From Ancylomarina salipaludis (GTDB lineage Bacteria; Bacteroidota; Bacteroidia; Bacteroidales; Marinifilaceae), in assembly GCF_004122035.1 (NCBI RefSeq), contig NZ_SAXA01000012.1:1-64000 (forward strand): DNA of 64,000 bases. Reading direction: 5' to 3'. Shown piece after piece: positions 7,257-16,639 of the stretch. The notes below the pieces were generated by a model that made no database searches, had not been told where the DNA came from, and saw only the letters and a list, made by a program, of their open reading frames with translations. The translations under genes and the position numbers were made by a program. Numbering within the stretch: the first letter of the stretch is position 1; every line of letters starts with the position of its first letter.

Positions 7257-7530
7257 GAGTCATTTGGTCTTTTTTTTTGATCGGCAGACGCTCTCAATAG
7301 TCATCCAACCATTTTATACATTTTGCGTGCAACTGACAGTCTTTGTTGCAGCTTGTGCTTTCCCTTCTTACATCCTTTATTTCCTTTTGAGTTTGGGGTT
7401 TTGCCCTAAGCTTGTGAGAAATGTCCGGATAGTTTGCTGTCGGATGAAAAAAAATAAAGGTTTCTATCATTTAAACAATGAGGGGCTTAGGAGTATTTGT
7501 GAATCAATTTTGAAAAAAAGTAAAAAAAGA

Positions 7531-7538
7531 ACTCACCC
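7531..7538 (+). promoter_or_regulatory. ACTCACCC element upstream of fecR 1
   Basis: ACTCACCC followed about 15 bases later by GTCGTCTGTAGTATA, 67 bases ahead of the fecR start. The same octamer stands at a similar distance before the fecR gene at 60638. It suggests that fecR and probably the following susCD operon are transcribed separately from the sigma gene. Confidence 0.45.
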
Positions 7539-7604
7539 GGCAAGTCAATGTTGTCGTCTGTAGTATACAAGTAAAGAAAATCTTACTTGAAATTCATATT
7601 TCGC

Positions 7605-8801
7605 ATGAAAAAGAACATATCTGAAAAGATAGATATTAGCAATTTGCTTTCCCGTTTTTTAGGGACAGGTCTTGATGCCAACGAACAAATTCAACTGGAT
7701 GAGTGGTTGAATGAAGATGAGGCACATCAAAACATGTTTGACGATTTGCTGAATGCCCAGGCGCGGGAAAAACGTCTTGAATTCATCAATCGGATTAATC
7801 TGGAGGATGAGTGGACGCGTTTTCAAAAGAAGAGGGCACCTAAGACTATTTCTTTAAAAAGCACCTGGTTGAATGTCGCTCGCTATGCTGCAGTAATTGC
7901 ACTGCCCATGCTGATTGCGGGCTACTTACTTCTGCAAAATTATACGGCCAATCAGTTTGCCCAAACGCAATCGGTCATTCAGCCCGGTACGCAAACAGCA
8001 CATTTGGTGCTGAGTAATGGGAAAAAGATTGCTTTGGACGAGATGACACTGAGCATGAAGGAGGCAAATGATGAGGTGATTATCGAAAATAAAGAGCGAA
8101 CCCTGAATTATACAACTGTTGATAAGGAAAACAAAACCCCGTCCGCAGCCTATAACGAATTATTGATCGGAAAAGGGGAGGAGTACCAGTTGGTTTTATC
8201 CGATGGCACCCGTGTGTGGTTGAATTCAGAAACCCGCTTGAAGTTTCCGGTTCGTTTTGCCAATAACCGACGCGAGGTGATTTTGGAAGGGGAAGCCTTT
8301 TTCGAAGTGACTAAAAATGCCAGGGCGCCTTTTATTGTGAAAACCGGTCCTATGGATATCGAAGTCTTGGGAACCTCTTTCAATGTGTCGGCTTATAAGG
8401 ATGAGGCTAATATTCAAACCACCCTGGTTGAGGGTAAGGTGAAAGTTTCATCGAATTACGGGCAGTCAGTAGAGCAGGTGTTAAAACCAAATGAACAAGC
8501 CGTGTTTTCAAAATCGGATAATCAATTTGAAATTATAGAGGTGAATGCCGCACTATATGCCTGTTGGCGCGAGGGTGTTTTTGTATTCAATGAGGAAAAT
8601 CTTGACGATATCTTAAGAAAACTCTCTCGTTGGTACAACATCAATGTGTTTTTCCAATCTGATGAGGTTCGCTCGTATCAGTTTTCAGGAAAATTACCTC
8701 GCTTTAAAAATTGCAATGAGTTGTTGGATATGATAGAGAAAACGACGGATGTGCAGTTTACAATGAAAGAAAATCGTGTGGTGATTGTCAATAAGAAATA
8801 A
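7605..8801 (+). CDS. FecR-family anti-sigma factor (Sus locus 1)
   Basis: An inner-membrane protein of 398 residues. The cytoplasmic N-terminal part (about 1-88) binds the sigma factor, and a single membrane helix lies at about 92-112. The periplasmic FecR domain includes the family phrase GEEYQLVLSDGTRVWLNSET and EGEAFFEVTKNARAPFIVKT. A C-terminal DUF4974 module follows (FNEENLDDILRKLSRWYNI onward), which resembles the STN fold and probably contacts the receptor. The ATG at 7605 is preferred over an in-frame TTG at 7587. The protein should pass the signal from the SusC at 8895 to the ECF factor at 6681. Confidence 0.92.
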   Translation: MKKNISEKIDISNLLSRFLGTGLDANEQIQLDEWLNEDEAHQNMFDDLLNAQAREKRLEFINRINLEDEWTRFQKKRAPKTISLKSTWLNVARYAAVIALPMLIAGYLLLQNYTANQFAQTQSVIQPGTQTAHLVLSNGKKIALDEMTLSMKEANDEVIIENKERTLNYTTVDKENKTPSAAYNELLIGKGEEYQLVLSDGTRVWLNSETRLKFPVRFANNRREVILEGEAFFEVTKNARAPFIVKTGPMDIEVLGTSFNVSAYKDEANIQTTLVEGKVKVSSNYGQSVEQVLKPNEQAVFSKSDNQFEIIEVNAALYACWREGVFVFNEENLDDILRKLSRWYNINVFFQSDEVRSYQFSGKLPRFKNCNELLDMIEKTTDVQFTMKENRVVIVNKK

Positions 8802-8809
8802 AAAAAATA

Positions 8810-8836
8810 CCGGGATATAGTACCAGTATATCCCGG
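8810..8836 (+). promoter_or_regulatory. Hairpin between fecR 1 and susC 1
   Basis: CCGGGATATA pairs perfectly with TATATCCCGG over a 7-base loop and is not followed by a T run. A comparable hairpin lies between fecR and susC in loci 2 and 3. A processing or stability element, or a partial attenuator that sets unequal expression, is plausible. Confidence 0.6.
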
Positions 8837-8894
8837 CTATTTAGAAATAAGCATCCATAAAGGATGATATGTGAATCCTAAACCTTACAAATCT

Positions 8895-11800
8895 ATGAAA
8901 AAAATGCTTCTTTTGCGAATTCCCATTTTAGGGGGAGTTCGGAGGAAATGGCTCTTTGCTATGAAAAACTTTATTCTCCTGTTTTTTGTCTTCAGTTTAA
9001 ACCTGAATGCGAGTATTATGTCGCAGGCTCGCGTTAGCCTGAACCTAAGCGATGTGAACATTAAAACCCTGATTTATGAGATTGAATCTCAGACTGAATT
9101 GGGTTTCTTATATAACCTGAATGAAATCAAAGACGTTCATCATATTTCGGTTGAAGCCAATGGCGAAACGGTAAAAGACGTTCTCGACCGGGTATTGGAA
9201 AATACGGGTTTGACTTATGAATTGGATCGCAATGTGATTGTGATCAAGCCCAATCCGATGCCTGTGCCTGCTCAGCAGGAAGGGAAACGCACCCTGCTAG
9301 GAACCGTTACCGACGATACAAAGGAGACCCTACCCGGCGTTTCTGTGGTGGTGAAAGGAACCAGCAATGGGGTATCTACCGATTTTGACGGGAACTTCTC
9401 TTTGGATATTCCTGAGGGGCAGAGCGTAACCCTCCTGATCTCTTTTATTGGAATGCAATCGCAGGAGATTGTGGTGACCAATCAGGAACGATTGGATATT
9501 GTGATGAAAAGTTCTTCAGAGCAATTGAAAGAGGTTACTGTAGTTGTCAGTACTGGTTACCAGAAAATTGATCGAAAATTATTTGCAGGTTCTGCAACCA
9601 AACTTGATGCTGAAGATGCTAAAGTATCCGGATTAAGTGATGTTGGTAGAATGATGGAAGGGAAAGTTGCTGGTGTCAGTGTACAAAACGTTTCAGGTAC
9701 TTTTGGTGCAGCACCAAAAATTCGTGTACGTGGAGCTTCTTCAATTTATGGTGATACAAAACCGCTTTGGGTTGTGGATGGTGTCGTGCTCGAAGATGTG
9801 ATTGATGTCAGCCCTGATCAATTATCATCAGGTGATGTTTCAACTCTGATTAGTAGTTCTGTTGCGGGTTTAAATGCCGAAGATATTGCTGATTTTCAGA
9901 TCTTGAAAGATGCTTCGGCGACAGCTCTTTATGGAGCCAGAGCGATGAATGGTGTGATTAATATTACAACCAAAAAAGGTATTGTAGGTAAAGCTAAAGT
10001 TAATGTAACATCAGAATACACGATTAAAAGCAAACCTAATTATGGGCAATATGACATCTTAAACTCTCAGGATCAAATGTCTGTTTTTCGTGAGATGGAA
10101 CGCAAGCAATGGTTGGGACATGCTGAAATGATGAGAAGTAAAGATGGTGGTGTCTACTTTCAAATGTACGATGCAATCAATTCTTATAACAATGGTTCAT
10201 ATGGTTTAATGAATACGCCTGATGCCCGTGCAGAATACCTTAAAAAATATGAAAAAGCAAATACCGATTGGTTCGATCTTCTTTTTAAAAATAGCCTAAT
10301 GCAGAACCACTCTGTGAGTTTAGGTGGGGGGTCTGAAACAGCTAATTTTTATGTGTCATCAAGTTTTTTACACGATGATGGATGGACCATTGCAGATCAG
10401 GTTGATCGATATACAATCAATATGAAGGGTAACTTCAAATTGAATGATAAACTTTCAGTTGGCATGTCAACCAAAGGTAGCTTTCGTGAACAAAAGGCTC
10501 CAGGAACATTTAGTCGGACTTCTGACGCTGTAAACGGGGATTACAGTCGTGAGTTTGATATCAACCCATTTTCATATGCTTTAAATACCAGTAGAACCAT
10601 TGTTCCTTATGCCGAAGATGGTACTTACAGATATAATAGAATGAATTATGCAAAATTTAATATTCTGGATGAATTCAAGAACAATTATATCGACTTAAAT
10701 GTTTTGGATTTAAGTATTCAGGGCGATCTGGATTATCAATTCAATAAGCATCTGTCTTACAAGTTTGTTGGGAATATGCGCTATGTGAAGTCAACTTCGG
10801 TGCATAAAATGACGGGTAATTCAAATGTTGCGAATGCTTACCGAGCTGGTCTTGGAGATGCAACTATTGAGGATGCTAATAAATATTTATATACGGATCC
10901 TGAAAATCCAAACGAAAGACCTGTAGGTACTCTTGAAAAAGGAGGTTTCTATAATCGAGAAGATAACATGTTGAAGAACTTCTATTTTAGAAATGTAATC
11001 AACTATAACAATACATTTAATGAGAAGCATTTGGTAAATGTATTGCTCGGACAAGAAGTCAGATCTGCAGATAGGGAAGCGACCGGTTTTGATGGTTATG
11101 GGATACAATATGACAAAGGGAATACTGTCTTTACCGATCCCAATATGATCAAGAAATTAACTCAAGCTGGTTTCCCATACTTTGGAACTTCGAATTCTCA
11201 TGATCGATTTGTGGCATTTTTTGCAAATATGGCCTATAGTTTATCCGGTAAGTACACCTTAAACACAACCGTTCGTGTTGATGGAAGTAACCGTTTAGGA
11301 GATTCTAAAGCTTCACGTTGGTTACCAACCTGGAATGTGAGTGGTAAATGGAATGTTAAAGAGGAAGATTTCCTGACTGATATAGAATGGTTATCGAACC
11401 TGAGCTTTAGAGCAACTTATGGTCTGACTGCAAGTATGGGGCCTGCGACTAACAGCAAGGCTGTATTTAGAAGTGGTATTACTGTTGCCCCTTTCCCAAA
11501 TGAAATTCAAAATGGTTTACGTGTTGCAAATTTGATGAATTCAGAATTAACCTGGGAGAAACAATATGAAACAAACCTTGGTTTCGATTTGGGTTTATTC
11601 AATAATAGAATCAGTATCAGTTCTGATTTCTACATGAGAAAAGGATTCGACTTAATTGCTGCTATTAAAACAAGTGGTATTGGTGGTGAACTATGGAAAT
11701 TAGCGAATTATGCTGATATGGAATCAAAAGGTTTTGAGTTTAGTTTAAACACCAGAAATGTTGAAATAAATAACTTTTCGTGGAACACAAACTTAACTTT

Positions 11801-12557
11801 TGCTTATAATAAAAATGAGATCACAAAGCTTTACGGACAACCTAATATTTTAAGTCTGACTAAAGCTGAAGGTGCAGCAACTCTGGGGGGTGCAGTTAGG
11901 GGCTTATTTTCAATTCCGTTTGCTGGCTTGGATGAAAGAGGTTTACCCACATTTTACGATAAGGATGGGAATGTGACCAAGGATATTTACTTCCAGGATA
12001 CGGATGTTGCTCATCTAAAATACGAGGGAAGTATCGATCCTAAAATTACAGGTGGTATTTCAAATCGCTTTGAATACAAGAACCTATCGTTAAATGTATT
12101 TTGCACCTATTCATTTGGTAATGTTATTCGTCTTTACCCTAGTTTTCATGCAACATACAGCGATTTGGATGCGATGCCTCAGGATATGAAAAACCGATGG
12201 ATGAAAGCCGGAGATGAAAAAATAACCAACATTCCTACAATTGTTAGTAAGCGGATTTACGAAGAGTTTGGGACAGGCTTGGAATCGACTTATAATGCTT
12301 ACAACTATTCTGATCAGCGAGTTGCTAAAGGCGATTTTATTAGACTAAAGGAATTATCTCTTTCGTATAACCTACCTAAAAAAATGCTTAAAAAAGTTGG
12401 TATTGGCAATGCAAGTATCAAAGCAGCGGGAACAAACCTATTCCTGTTATACTCTGATAAAGCATTAAATGGGCAAGATCCTGAATTCTTTGGAAATGGT
12501 GGTGTTGCTCTTCCGGTATCACGCCAGTATACATTGAGCCTGAAGTTAAATTTGTAA
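8895..12557 (+). CDS. SusC/RagA-family TonB-dependent receptor with STN domain (locus 1)
   Basis: An outer-membrane importer of 1220 residues. In order: a long signal region, an STN signalling domain (about residues 45-115, NLSDVNIKTLIYEI...), a carboxypeptidase-regulatory-like beta domain (about 130-205, PGVSVVVKGTSNGVSTDFDG), a plug domain with the SusC phrases IRVRGASSIYGDTKPLWVVDG and LKDASATALYGARAMNGVI, and a 22-strand barrel. The STN domain makes it a transducer that talks to FecR. The ATG at 8895 is chosen over GTG at 8871 because ACAAATCT directly precedes it, as ACAAATTT does before the other three susC genes. SusD follows 13 bases after the stop. Confidence 0.93.
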   Translation: MKKMLLLRIPILGGVRRKWLFAMKNFILLFFVFSLNLNASIMSQARVSLNLSDVNIKTLIYEIESQTELGFLYNLNEIKDVHHISVEANGETVKDVLDRVLENTGLTYELDRNVIVIKPNPMPVPAQQEGKRTLLGTVTDDTKETLPGVSVVVKGTSNGVSTDFDGNFSLDIPEGQSVTLLISFIGMQSQEIVVTNQERLDIVMKSSSEQLKEVTVVVSTGYQKIDRKLFAGSATKLDAEDAKVSGLSDVGRMMEGKVAGVSVQNVSGTFGAAPKIRVRGASSIYGDTKPLWVVDGVVLEDVIDVSPDQLSSGDVSTLISSSVAGLNAEDIADFQILKDASATALYGARAMNGVINITTKKGIVGKAKVNVTSEYTIKSKPNYGQYDILNSQDQMSVFREMERKQWLGHAEMMRSKDGGVYFQMYDAINSYNNGSYGLMNTPDARAEYLKKYEKANTDWFDLLFKNSLMQNHSVSLGGGSETANFYVSSSFLHDDGWTIADQVDRYTINMKGNFKLNDKLSVGMSTKGSFREQKAPGTFSRTSDAVNGDYSREFDINPFSYALNTSRTIVPYAEDGTYRYNRMNYAKFNILDEFKNNYIDLNVLDLSIQGDLDYQFNKHLSYKFVGNMRYVKSTSVHKMTGNSNVANAYRAGLGDATIEDANKYLYTDPENPNERPVGTLEKGGFYNREDNMLKNFYFRNVINYNNTFNEKHLVNVLLGQEVRSADREATGFDGYGIQYDKGNTVFTDPNMIKKLTQAGFPYFGTSNSHDRFVAFFANMAYSLSGKYTLNTTVRVDGSNRLGDSKASRWLPTWNVSGKWNVKEEDFLTDIEWLSNLSFRATYGLTASMGPATNSKAVFRSGITVAPFPNEIQNGLRVANLMNSELTWEKQYETNLGFDLGLFNNRISISSDFYMRKGFDLIAAIKTSGIGGELWKLANYADMESKGFEFSLNTRNVEINNFSWNTNLTFAYNKNEITKLYGQPNILSLTKAEGAATLGGAVRGLFSIPFAGLDERGLPTFYDKDGNVTKDIYFQDTDVAHLKYEGSIDPKITGGISNRFEYKNLSLNVFCTYSFGNVIRLYPSFHATYSDLDAMPQDMKNRWMKAGDEKITNIPTIVSKRIYEEFGTGLESTYNAYNYSDQRVAKGDFIRLKELSLSYNLPKKMLKKVGIGNASIKAAGTNLFLLYSDKALNGQDPEFFGNGGVALPVSRQYTLSLKLNL

Positions 12558-12570
12558 AGAATAAGACCTT

Positions 12571-14067
12571 ATGAGAAATTATATAAACATATTACTAGGA
12601 ACTTGCCTTTTAGCTTTTACTTCATGTAATAGTTTTTTGGATGAGATGCCAGATGATAGAACAGTTATTGATTCTCCAGAAAAAATAGGAGAGTTGTTAA
12701 CTCATGCTTACCCGGATCAGAATCACCAGATGTTTTGTTATGCTATGAGCGACAATGCAACTGATAAGGGTAAAAGTGGAAAGAAAAATGAAATCAATAG
12801 TGACGCTTATAATTGGCTTGATTTTAGATTAACAACGCAGGACACGCCTGATTCATATTGGACTGGATGCTATTCTGCTATCAAACAGGCCAACCATGCT
12901 TTGGATGCTATTGAGAAAAGCAAAGTCAATGGTGAGATTACAAAAGAAGCAAAACCTTTTTATGGTGAAGCTTTAATTGCAAGAGCTTATTGTCATTTCA
13001 TGTTGGTTAACCTTTGGTCGCCTACATATAATCCTGAAACGGCTACAACCGATCTTGGGATTCCATATGTAACAAAACCAGAAACAAATGTTTTGACTAC
13101 CTACACACGTGGTACAGTTGCTCAAGTTTATGAAAATCTTGAAAAGGATATTGTTGAAGGTTTAAAATATATTGATGACAATGCCTACGACAATAAAATT
13201 TTACACTGGAATAAAAAAGCGGCACATACTTTTGCTGCACGTTTCTATAGCCTAAAGGGTGAGTTCGATAAAGTTTTGGAACACACCAATATGGTTCTTT
13301 CATCTAATCCTGCAGAATCATTACGTGATCTTACTGGTGAGTATAGCAGAATGGACATTAATGAAGCAATTATTCAATGGGGGAGAACGAGCGAAAAAGC
13401 AAACTTACTTGTAACACCTCAGTATAGTAGTTGGTTCGTTTATTTCCATGGCAGTTATCAATACGCCATGAGTATTGAATTTCAAAAATTTGTTTTTAGA
13501 AAGAGTTTTGTTGGCGCCGATTGGATTTGGGATTTATATGGTGGTGACCCGGACATTTTCTTTGCAAAATGGGGATATCATACCGAGAAGACAGGATTGA
13601 ATAGTGATATCGGTTATTACATGATTATGAATGTTTTGGTTGATGTGGAAGAAGCTTTGTTCCTACGTATGGAAGCCAATACCATGTTGAAAAACTATGA
13701 AGCAGTCACTGCCGATATGGACGCTTACTTAAGTAAAAGACTTAAAAATTATAATTCTGTAACGCATAAGGTAGATTTTACTAAAATGGAAAATGAGTAT
13801 AAAGAATCAAACTACAAGTATGGTTTGAATCCATTTTACACACTTGATGATACACAAAGAGTCTATATGAATTGTTTATATGACTTAAGAAGAAAAGAAT
13901 ACTATTATACAGGTATGCGTTGGTTCGATCACAAGAGATTTAATACTCAGGTTCGCCACTATTTTGCCGATGGAAGTGAAGCCCTTTTAAGTGATAAAGA
14001 TCCTAGAAAACAATTGCAAATTCCTCAGAATGCTCAATCTCAAGGCATAGAAGCTAACCCTAGATAA
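12571..14067 (+). CDS. SusD/RagB-family surface lipoprotein (locus 1)
   Basis: A protein of 498 residues. The lipobox AFTSC near residue 19 marks the lipidated cysteine. The N-terminal SusD region follows (FLDEMPDDRTVIDSPEKIGELLTHAYP), then TPR-like helices (GEALIARAYCHFMLVNLWS, the usual SusD signature) and the C-terminal RagB part ending in LQIPQNAQSQGIEANPR, the family's typical last strand. It forms the lid over the SusC barrel and should bind the substrate. It is co-transcribed with susC at 8895 and with the lipoprotein genes behind it. Confidence 0.93.
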   Translation: MRNYINILLGTCLLAFTSCNSFLDEMPDDRTVIDSPEKIGELLTHAYPDQNHQMFCYAMSDNATDKGKSGKKNEINSDAYNWLDFRLTTQDTPDSYWTGCYSAIKQANHALDAIEKSKVNGEITKEAKPFYGEALIARAYCHFMLVNLWSPTYNPETATTDLGIPYVTKPETNVLTTYTRGTVAQVYENLEKDIVEGLKYIDDNAYDNKILHWNKKAAHTFAARFYSLKGEFDKVLEHTNMVLSSNPAESLRDLTGEYSRMDINEAIIQWGRTSEKANLLVTPQYSSWFVYFHGSYQYAMSIEFQKFVFRKSFVGADWIWDLYGGDPDIFFAKWGYHTEKTGLNSDIGYYMIMNVLVDVEEALFLRMEANTMLKNYEAVTADMDAYLSKRLKNYNSVTHKVDFTKMENEYKESNYKYGLNPFYTLDDTQRVYMNCLYDLRRKEYYYTGMRWFDHKRFNTQVRHYFADGSEALLSDKDPRKQLQIPQNAQSQGIEANPR

Positions 14068-14077
14068 AATTAGACTG

Positions 14078-15082
14078 ATGAAAAATATTTATATAAAACT
14101 GATCTGCATTTTGTCAATTTTTGCATTATTCTCTTGTGATAAAGAGGATGGCTTACGCGAAGAATCAATTATTTATGTAGATCAGGTTCACGAAAGTGAA
14201 TTCGACAAATGGTTGTATGAAACATTCACTGTTCCTTATAATATGGAAATTAAATGGAAATGGGATGATGGTGAAGTTGATAATAATTTCCATGTGACTC
14301 CACCAAGAAAGGAGAAAGCTGAGCAATTTATGAAGGCTTTATATAAAATATGGATTAAGCCTTACGAAGAAGTTGGTGGTGAAGAGTTTATAAAAACCTA
14401 TGTGCCTAAACTTATCTATTTGGTTGGAACACCTCAGTTTAACGATGATGGTACCATGACACTCGGTCTTGCTGAAGGGGGACGAAAGGTGAGTGTATTT
14501 GATGTAGACTCTTTTGACAATTTAGATTTGGAAAAAATGTCTAAATCGTTTCATACAATGCATCATGAATTTGCTCACATTTTGCATCAAAAAATCAGTT
14601 ACCCTACCGAGTATATGAATTTATCAAAGGGCAACTATACCGGAGCCTGGTACAATTATGGTGAATTAGAGGCAAATACACTTGGCTTTATATCTCCTTA
14701 TAGTATGTCAAAACATAGTGAGGATTTTGTTGAGATCGTTGCTACAATTCTAACAACTGTTCAAAACAGTAATACTCCAATAGAGAGGACAGTGCCAGAG
14801 AAGAATGAATACGGTATTGTGACAGGTAATTTGGTTAATATGATTCTTACAGACTTTCAGCTGAAATTGTATATGTGTGGTATTGGATTGGTTCAAAACA
14901 AAGATGGCTCGCTTACATTGAAACAGGATCAGTCTGGTCCAAGAGGTTTATCAATTCTACTGGAAAAAATTGATATTATAACAGAATATTACAAAACTGA
15001 ATGGGGGATTGATTTATTTGAACTGCAAGGTAAAATTGAAATTGCAACAAATGAGTTGATTCTTGAAAATTCAGAAGAATAG
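14078..15082 (+). CDS. Substrate import-associated zinc metallohydrolase lipoprotein
   Basis: A protein of 334 residues with a lipobox (LFSCDKED). The HEFAH motif at residues 163-167 is the HExxH zinc site, in the context MHHEFAHILHQKISYP, and a GAWYNYGELEANTLGF segment follows that probably supplies the third ligand and active-site loop. This is the recognisable SusCD-linked metallohydrolase lipoprotein family (putative zinc-binding peptidase, Mx1 group). It starts 10 bases after susD, so it belongs to the operon. It points to a proteinaceous or modified-peptide substrate rather than a glycan, though the true substrate of this family is not established. Confidence 0.88.
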   Translation: MKNIYIKLICILSIFALFSCDKEDGLREESIIYVDQVHESEFDKWLYETFTVPYNMEIKWKWDDGEVDNNFHVTPPRKEKAEQFMKALYKIWIKPYEEVGGEEFIKTYVPKLIYLVGTPQFNDDGTMTLGLAEGGRKVSVFDVDSFDNLDLEKMSKSFHTMHHEFAHILHQKISYPTEYMNLSKGNYTGAWYNYGELEANTLGFISPYSMSKHSEDFVEIVATILTTVQNSNTPIERTVPEKNEYGIVTGNLVNMILTDFQLKLYMCGIGLVQNKDGSLTLKQDQSGPRGLSILLEKIDIITEYYKTEWGIDLFELQGKIEIATNELILENSEE

Positions 15083-15100
15083 ATTATTGATCATATTAAA

Positions 15101-16513
15101 ATGAAATTCATTATGAAAATTAGATATATCATATTGTTTGTCTTAATCAGTTTTGGAATATCATCATGTGGTAAAAATGATTTTGACAATAAGTTTGACG
15201 AATTGCCTGATCAGAGGATACAGTCAACAATTAAAGAATATAAAGAAATATTAACCGAGCCTGAGTTTGGTTGGAAAATGAATTATTCTTTAGGAAGCGG
15301 AATCGAATATATGGCCTACAATATTGTCCATTTCAATGCGGATAATACCGTAAGTATCAAATCAAAAATGGTTGATAATGCCATTGTGAGTGAGTATAAG
15401 ATTTTTTCGGAAGCTGATGTTGAGTTGGTTTTCAATACATTTAATGAAAATTTGACCTCGTTTAGTTATCCTAATGCTAAAGCTCCTAATGGTTATGGTG
15501 GCGATGTAGAATTTAATTTTGTATCGATTTCTGAAGACAAGACCGAAATTGTATTGAAAGGGAAAGTCAACAATGGCATCTTGAAATTGCAAAAGGCAGA
15601 TCGAGACTTATCTGACTTTTCTTCCATTCAAAAGTACGTTAACTATTTGAGTGCGCAAAGAACTGACAGTTACATGAACCTGGCCATAACATCCGGATTA
15701 GGTGCCACTGAAGATGAACCAATTGTTTTGGGAATGGATTTAAGTTCGATGGCTTCAGCTGCTGATTATAATTTTGACTTCAAAGGTCAATTTTATAGTG
15801 GTCGAAAAATGCTTTATTTCGATCACGATGGAATGGGTTTAAGTACACCAATTAAGCTTGAAGATTCTGAAATTCAGTACTTCACCTACAATGAGAATAA
15901 GCATCGATATGAATTAGCAAAGTCCGATTTAAAAGGTTATTTGTACTGTACAAAACTTCCAACCTATTATGTTCCTGGTGTATATGACGAAATAATGGAT
16001 CATTACAGTTTAAAGCTGCGTGCCAGTTTTGGTCAGGTATGGGATAAATATATAGCCATGAAACGAGCTAATACACTTATAAAAAATATGGTTATTGTAA
16101 CTGATTACAAGCAACGTATACCAAAATTTGATAAGGATGGCAATCCGGTTTTTGACGAAGTGTTTAATGAAGATTATACATTGGGCAAAAGTCTTGGAGA
16201 AGGCTTATTGTTCTCATTCGAAGATAAAACCCAGTTCTATTTCTACTTTGTTCCCTTAGAGATAAAAAAATTACAAGAAGATCGTGTCGCTATGAAACGA
16301 TTGCCAGGTGAGTTTTGCGTCGTTAAAAAGGGAGAAGATTTAAATCCTATTGCTGAATCGATTAAAGGCAATAAAGAATTTAATGACCTTGTTGATTATT
16401 TATGTAATGAAGGAGGATGGTACATCAGACGAACTGTTGAGGGAGGTCTAATTGATTGGGATTTTATTTCTCAGGATAATCCTAATGATTATTTCTATAC
16501 CCGACTCTATTAA
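15101..16513 (+). CDS. DUF4302-family lipoprotein
   Basis: A protein of 470 residues (an ATG at 15113 is equally possible and gives a neater signal peptide). The lipobox ISSC is near residue 22. The following RIQSTIKEYKEILTEPEFGWKMNY is the hallmark opening of DUF4302 proteins, which are regularly found behind SusCD and the zinc metallohydrolase. The rest is beta-rich with many aromatic residues, consistent with a surface-exposed accessory binding protein. No catalytic motif is visible. It lies 18 bases downstream of the metallohydrolase, in the same operon. Confidence 0.85.
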   Translation: MKFIMKIRYIILFVLISFGISSCGKNDFDNKFDELPDQRIQSTIKEYKEILTEPEFGWKMNYSLGSGIEYMAYNIVHFNADNTVSIKSKMVDNAIVSEYKIFSEADVELVFNTFNENLTSFSYPNAKAPNGYGGDVEFNFVSISEDKTEIVLKGKVNNGILKLQKADRDLSDFSSIQKYVNYLSAQRTDSYMNLAITSGLGATEDEPIVLGMDLSSMASAADYNFDFKGQFYSGRKMLYFDHDGMGLSTPIKLEDSEIQYFTYNENKHRYELAKSDLKGYLYCTKLPTYYVPGVYDEIMDHYSLKLRASFGQVWDKYIAMKRANTLIKNMVIVTDYKQRIPKFDKDGNPVFDEVFNEDYTLGKSLGEGLLFSFEDKTQFYFYFVPLEIKKLQEDRVAMKRLPGEFCVVKKGEDLNPIAESIKGNKEFNDLVDYLCNEGGWYIRRTVEGGLIDWDFISQDNPNDYFYTRLY

Positions 16514-16571
16514 TTCAAATGCTTATTTAAACCATAAGCAAACTCATTTTATACGAAAGAAAAATATCCTG

Positions 16572-16613
16572 CAAGGTGTACAAAGACTTTGTATTAAGGC
16601 ATTGTACACCTTG
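16572..16613 (+). promoter_or_regulatory. Hairpin before the FISUMP gene
   Basis: CAAGGTGTACAA (16572-16583) and TTGTACACCTTG (16602-16613) pair perfectly over 12 bases with an 18-base loop. No T run follows, and the next gene starts 26 bases on. It probably reduces read-through or sets an mRNA end inside the operon. Confidence 0.65.
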
Positions 16614-16639
16614 TTCCTAACCCTAAATAATATATTTAT

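Noticed and set aside
7231-7563. 110-codon frame between ECF 1 and fecR 1
   Set aside because: It overlaps the end of the sigma gene in another frame, is of low-complexity composition, and has no counterpart in the other three loci.
8895-14067. Polysaccharide utilisation locus
   Set aside because: SusC and SusD alone do not show this; no carbohydrate-active enzyme accompanies them.
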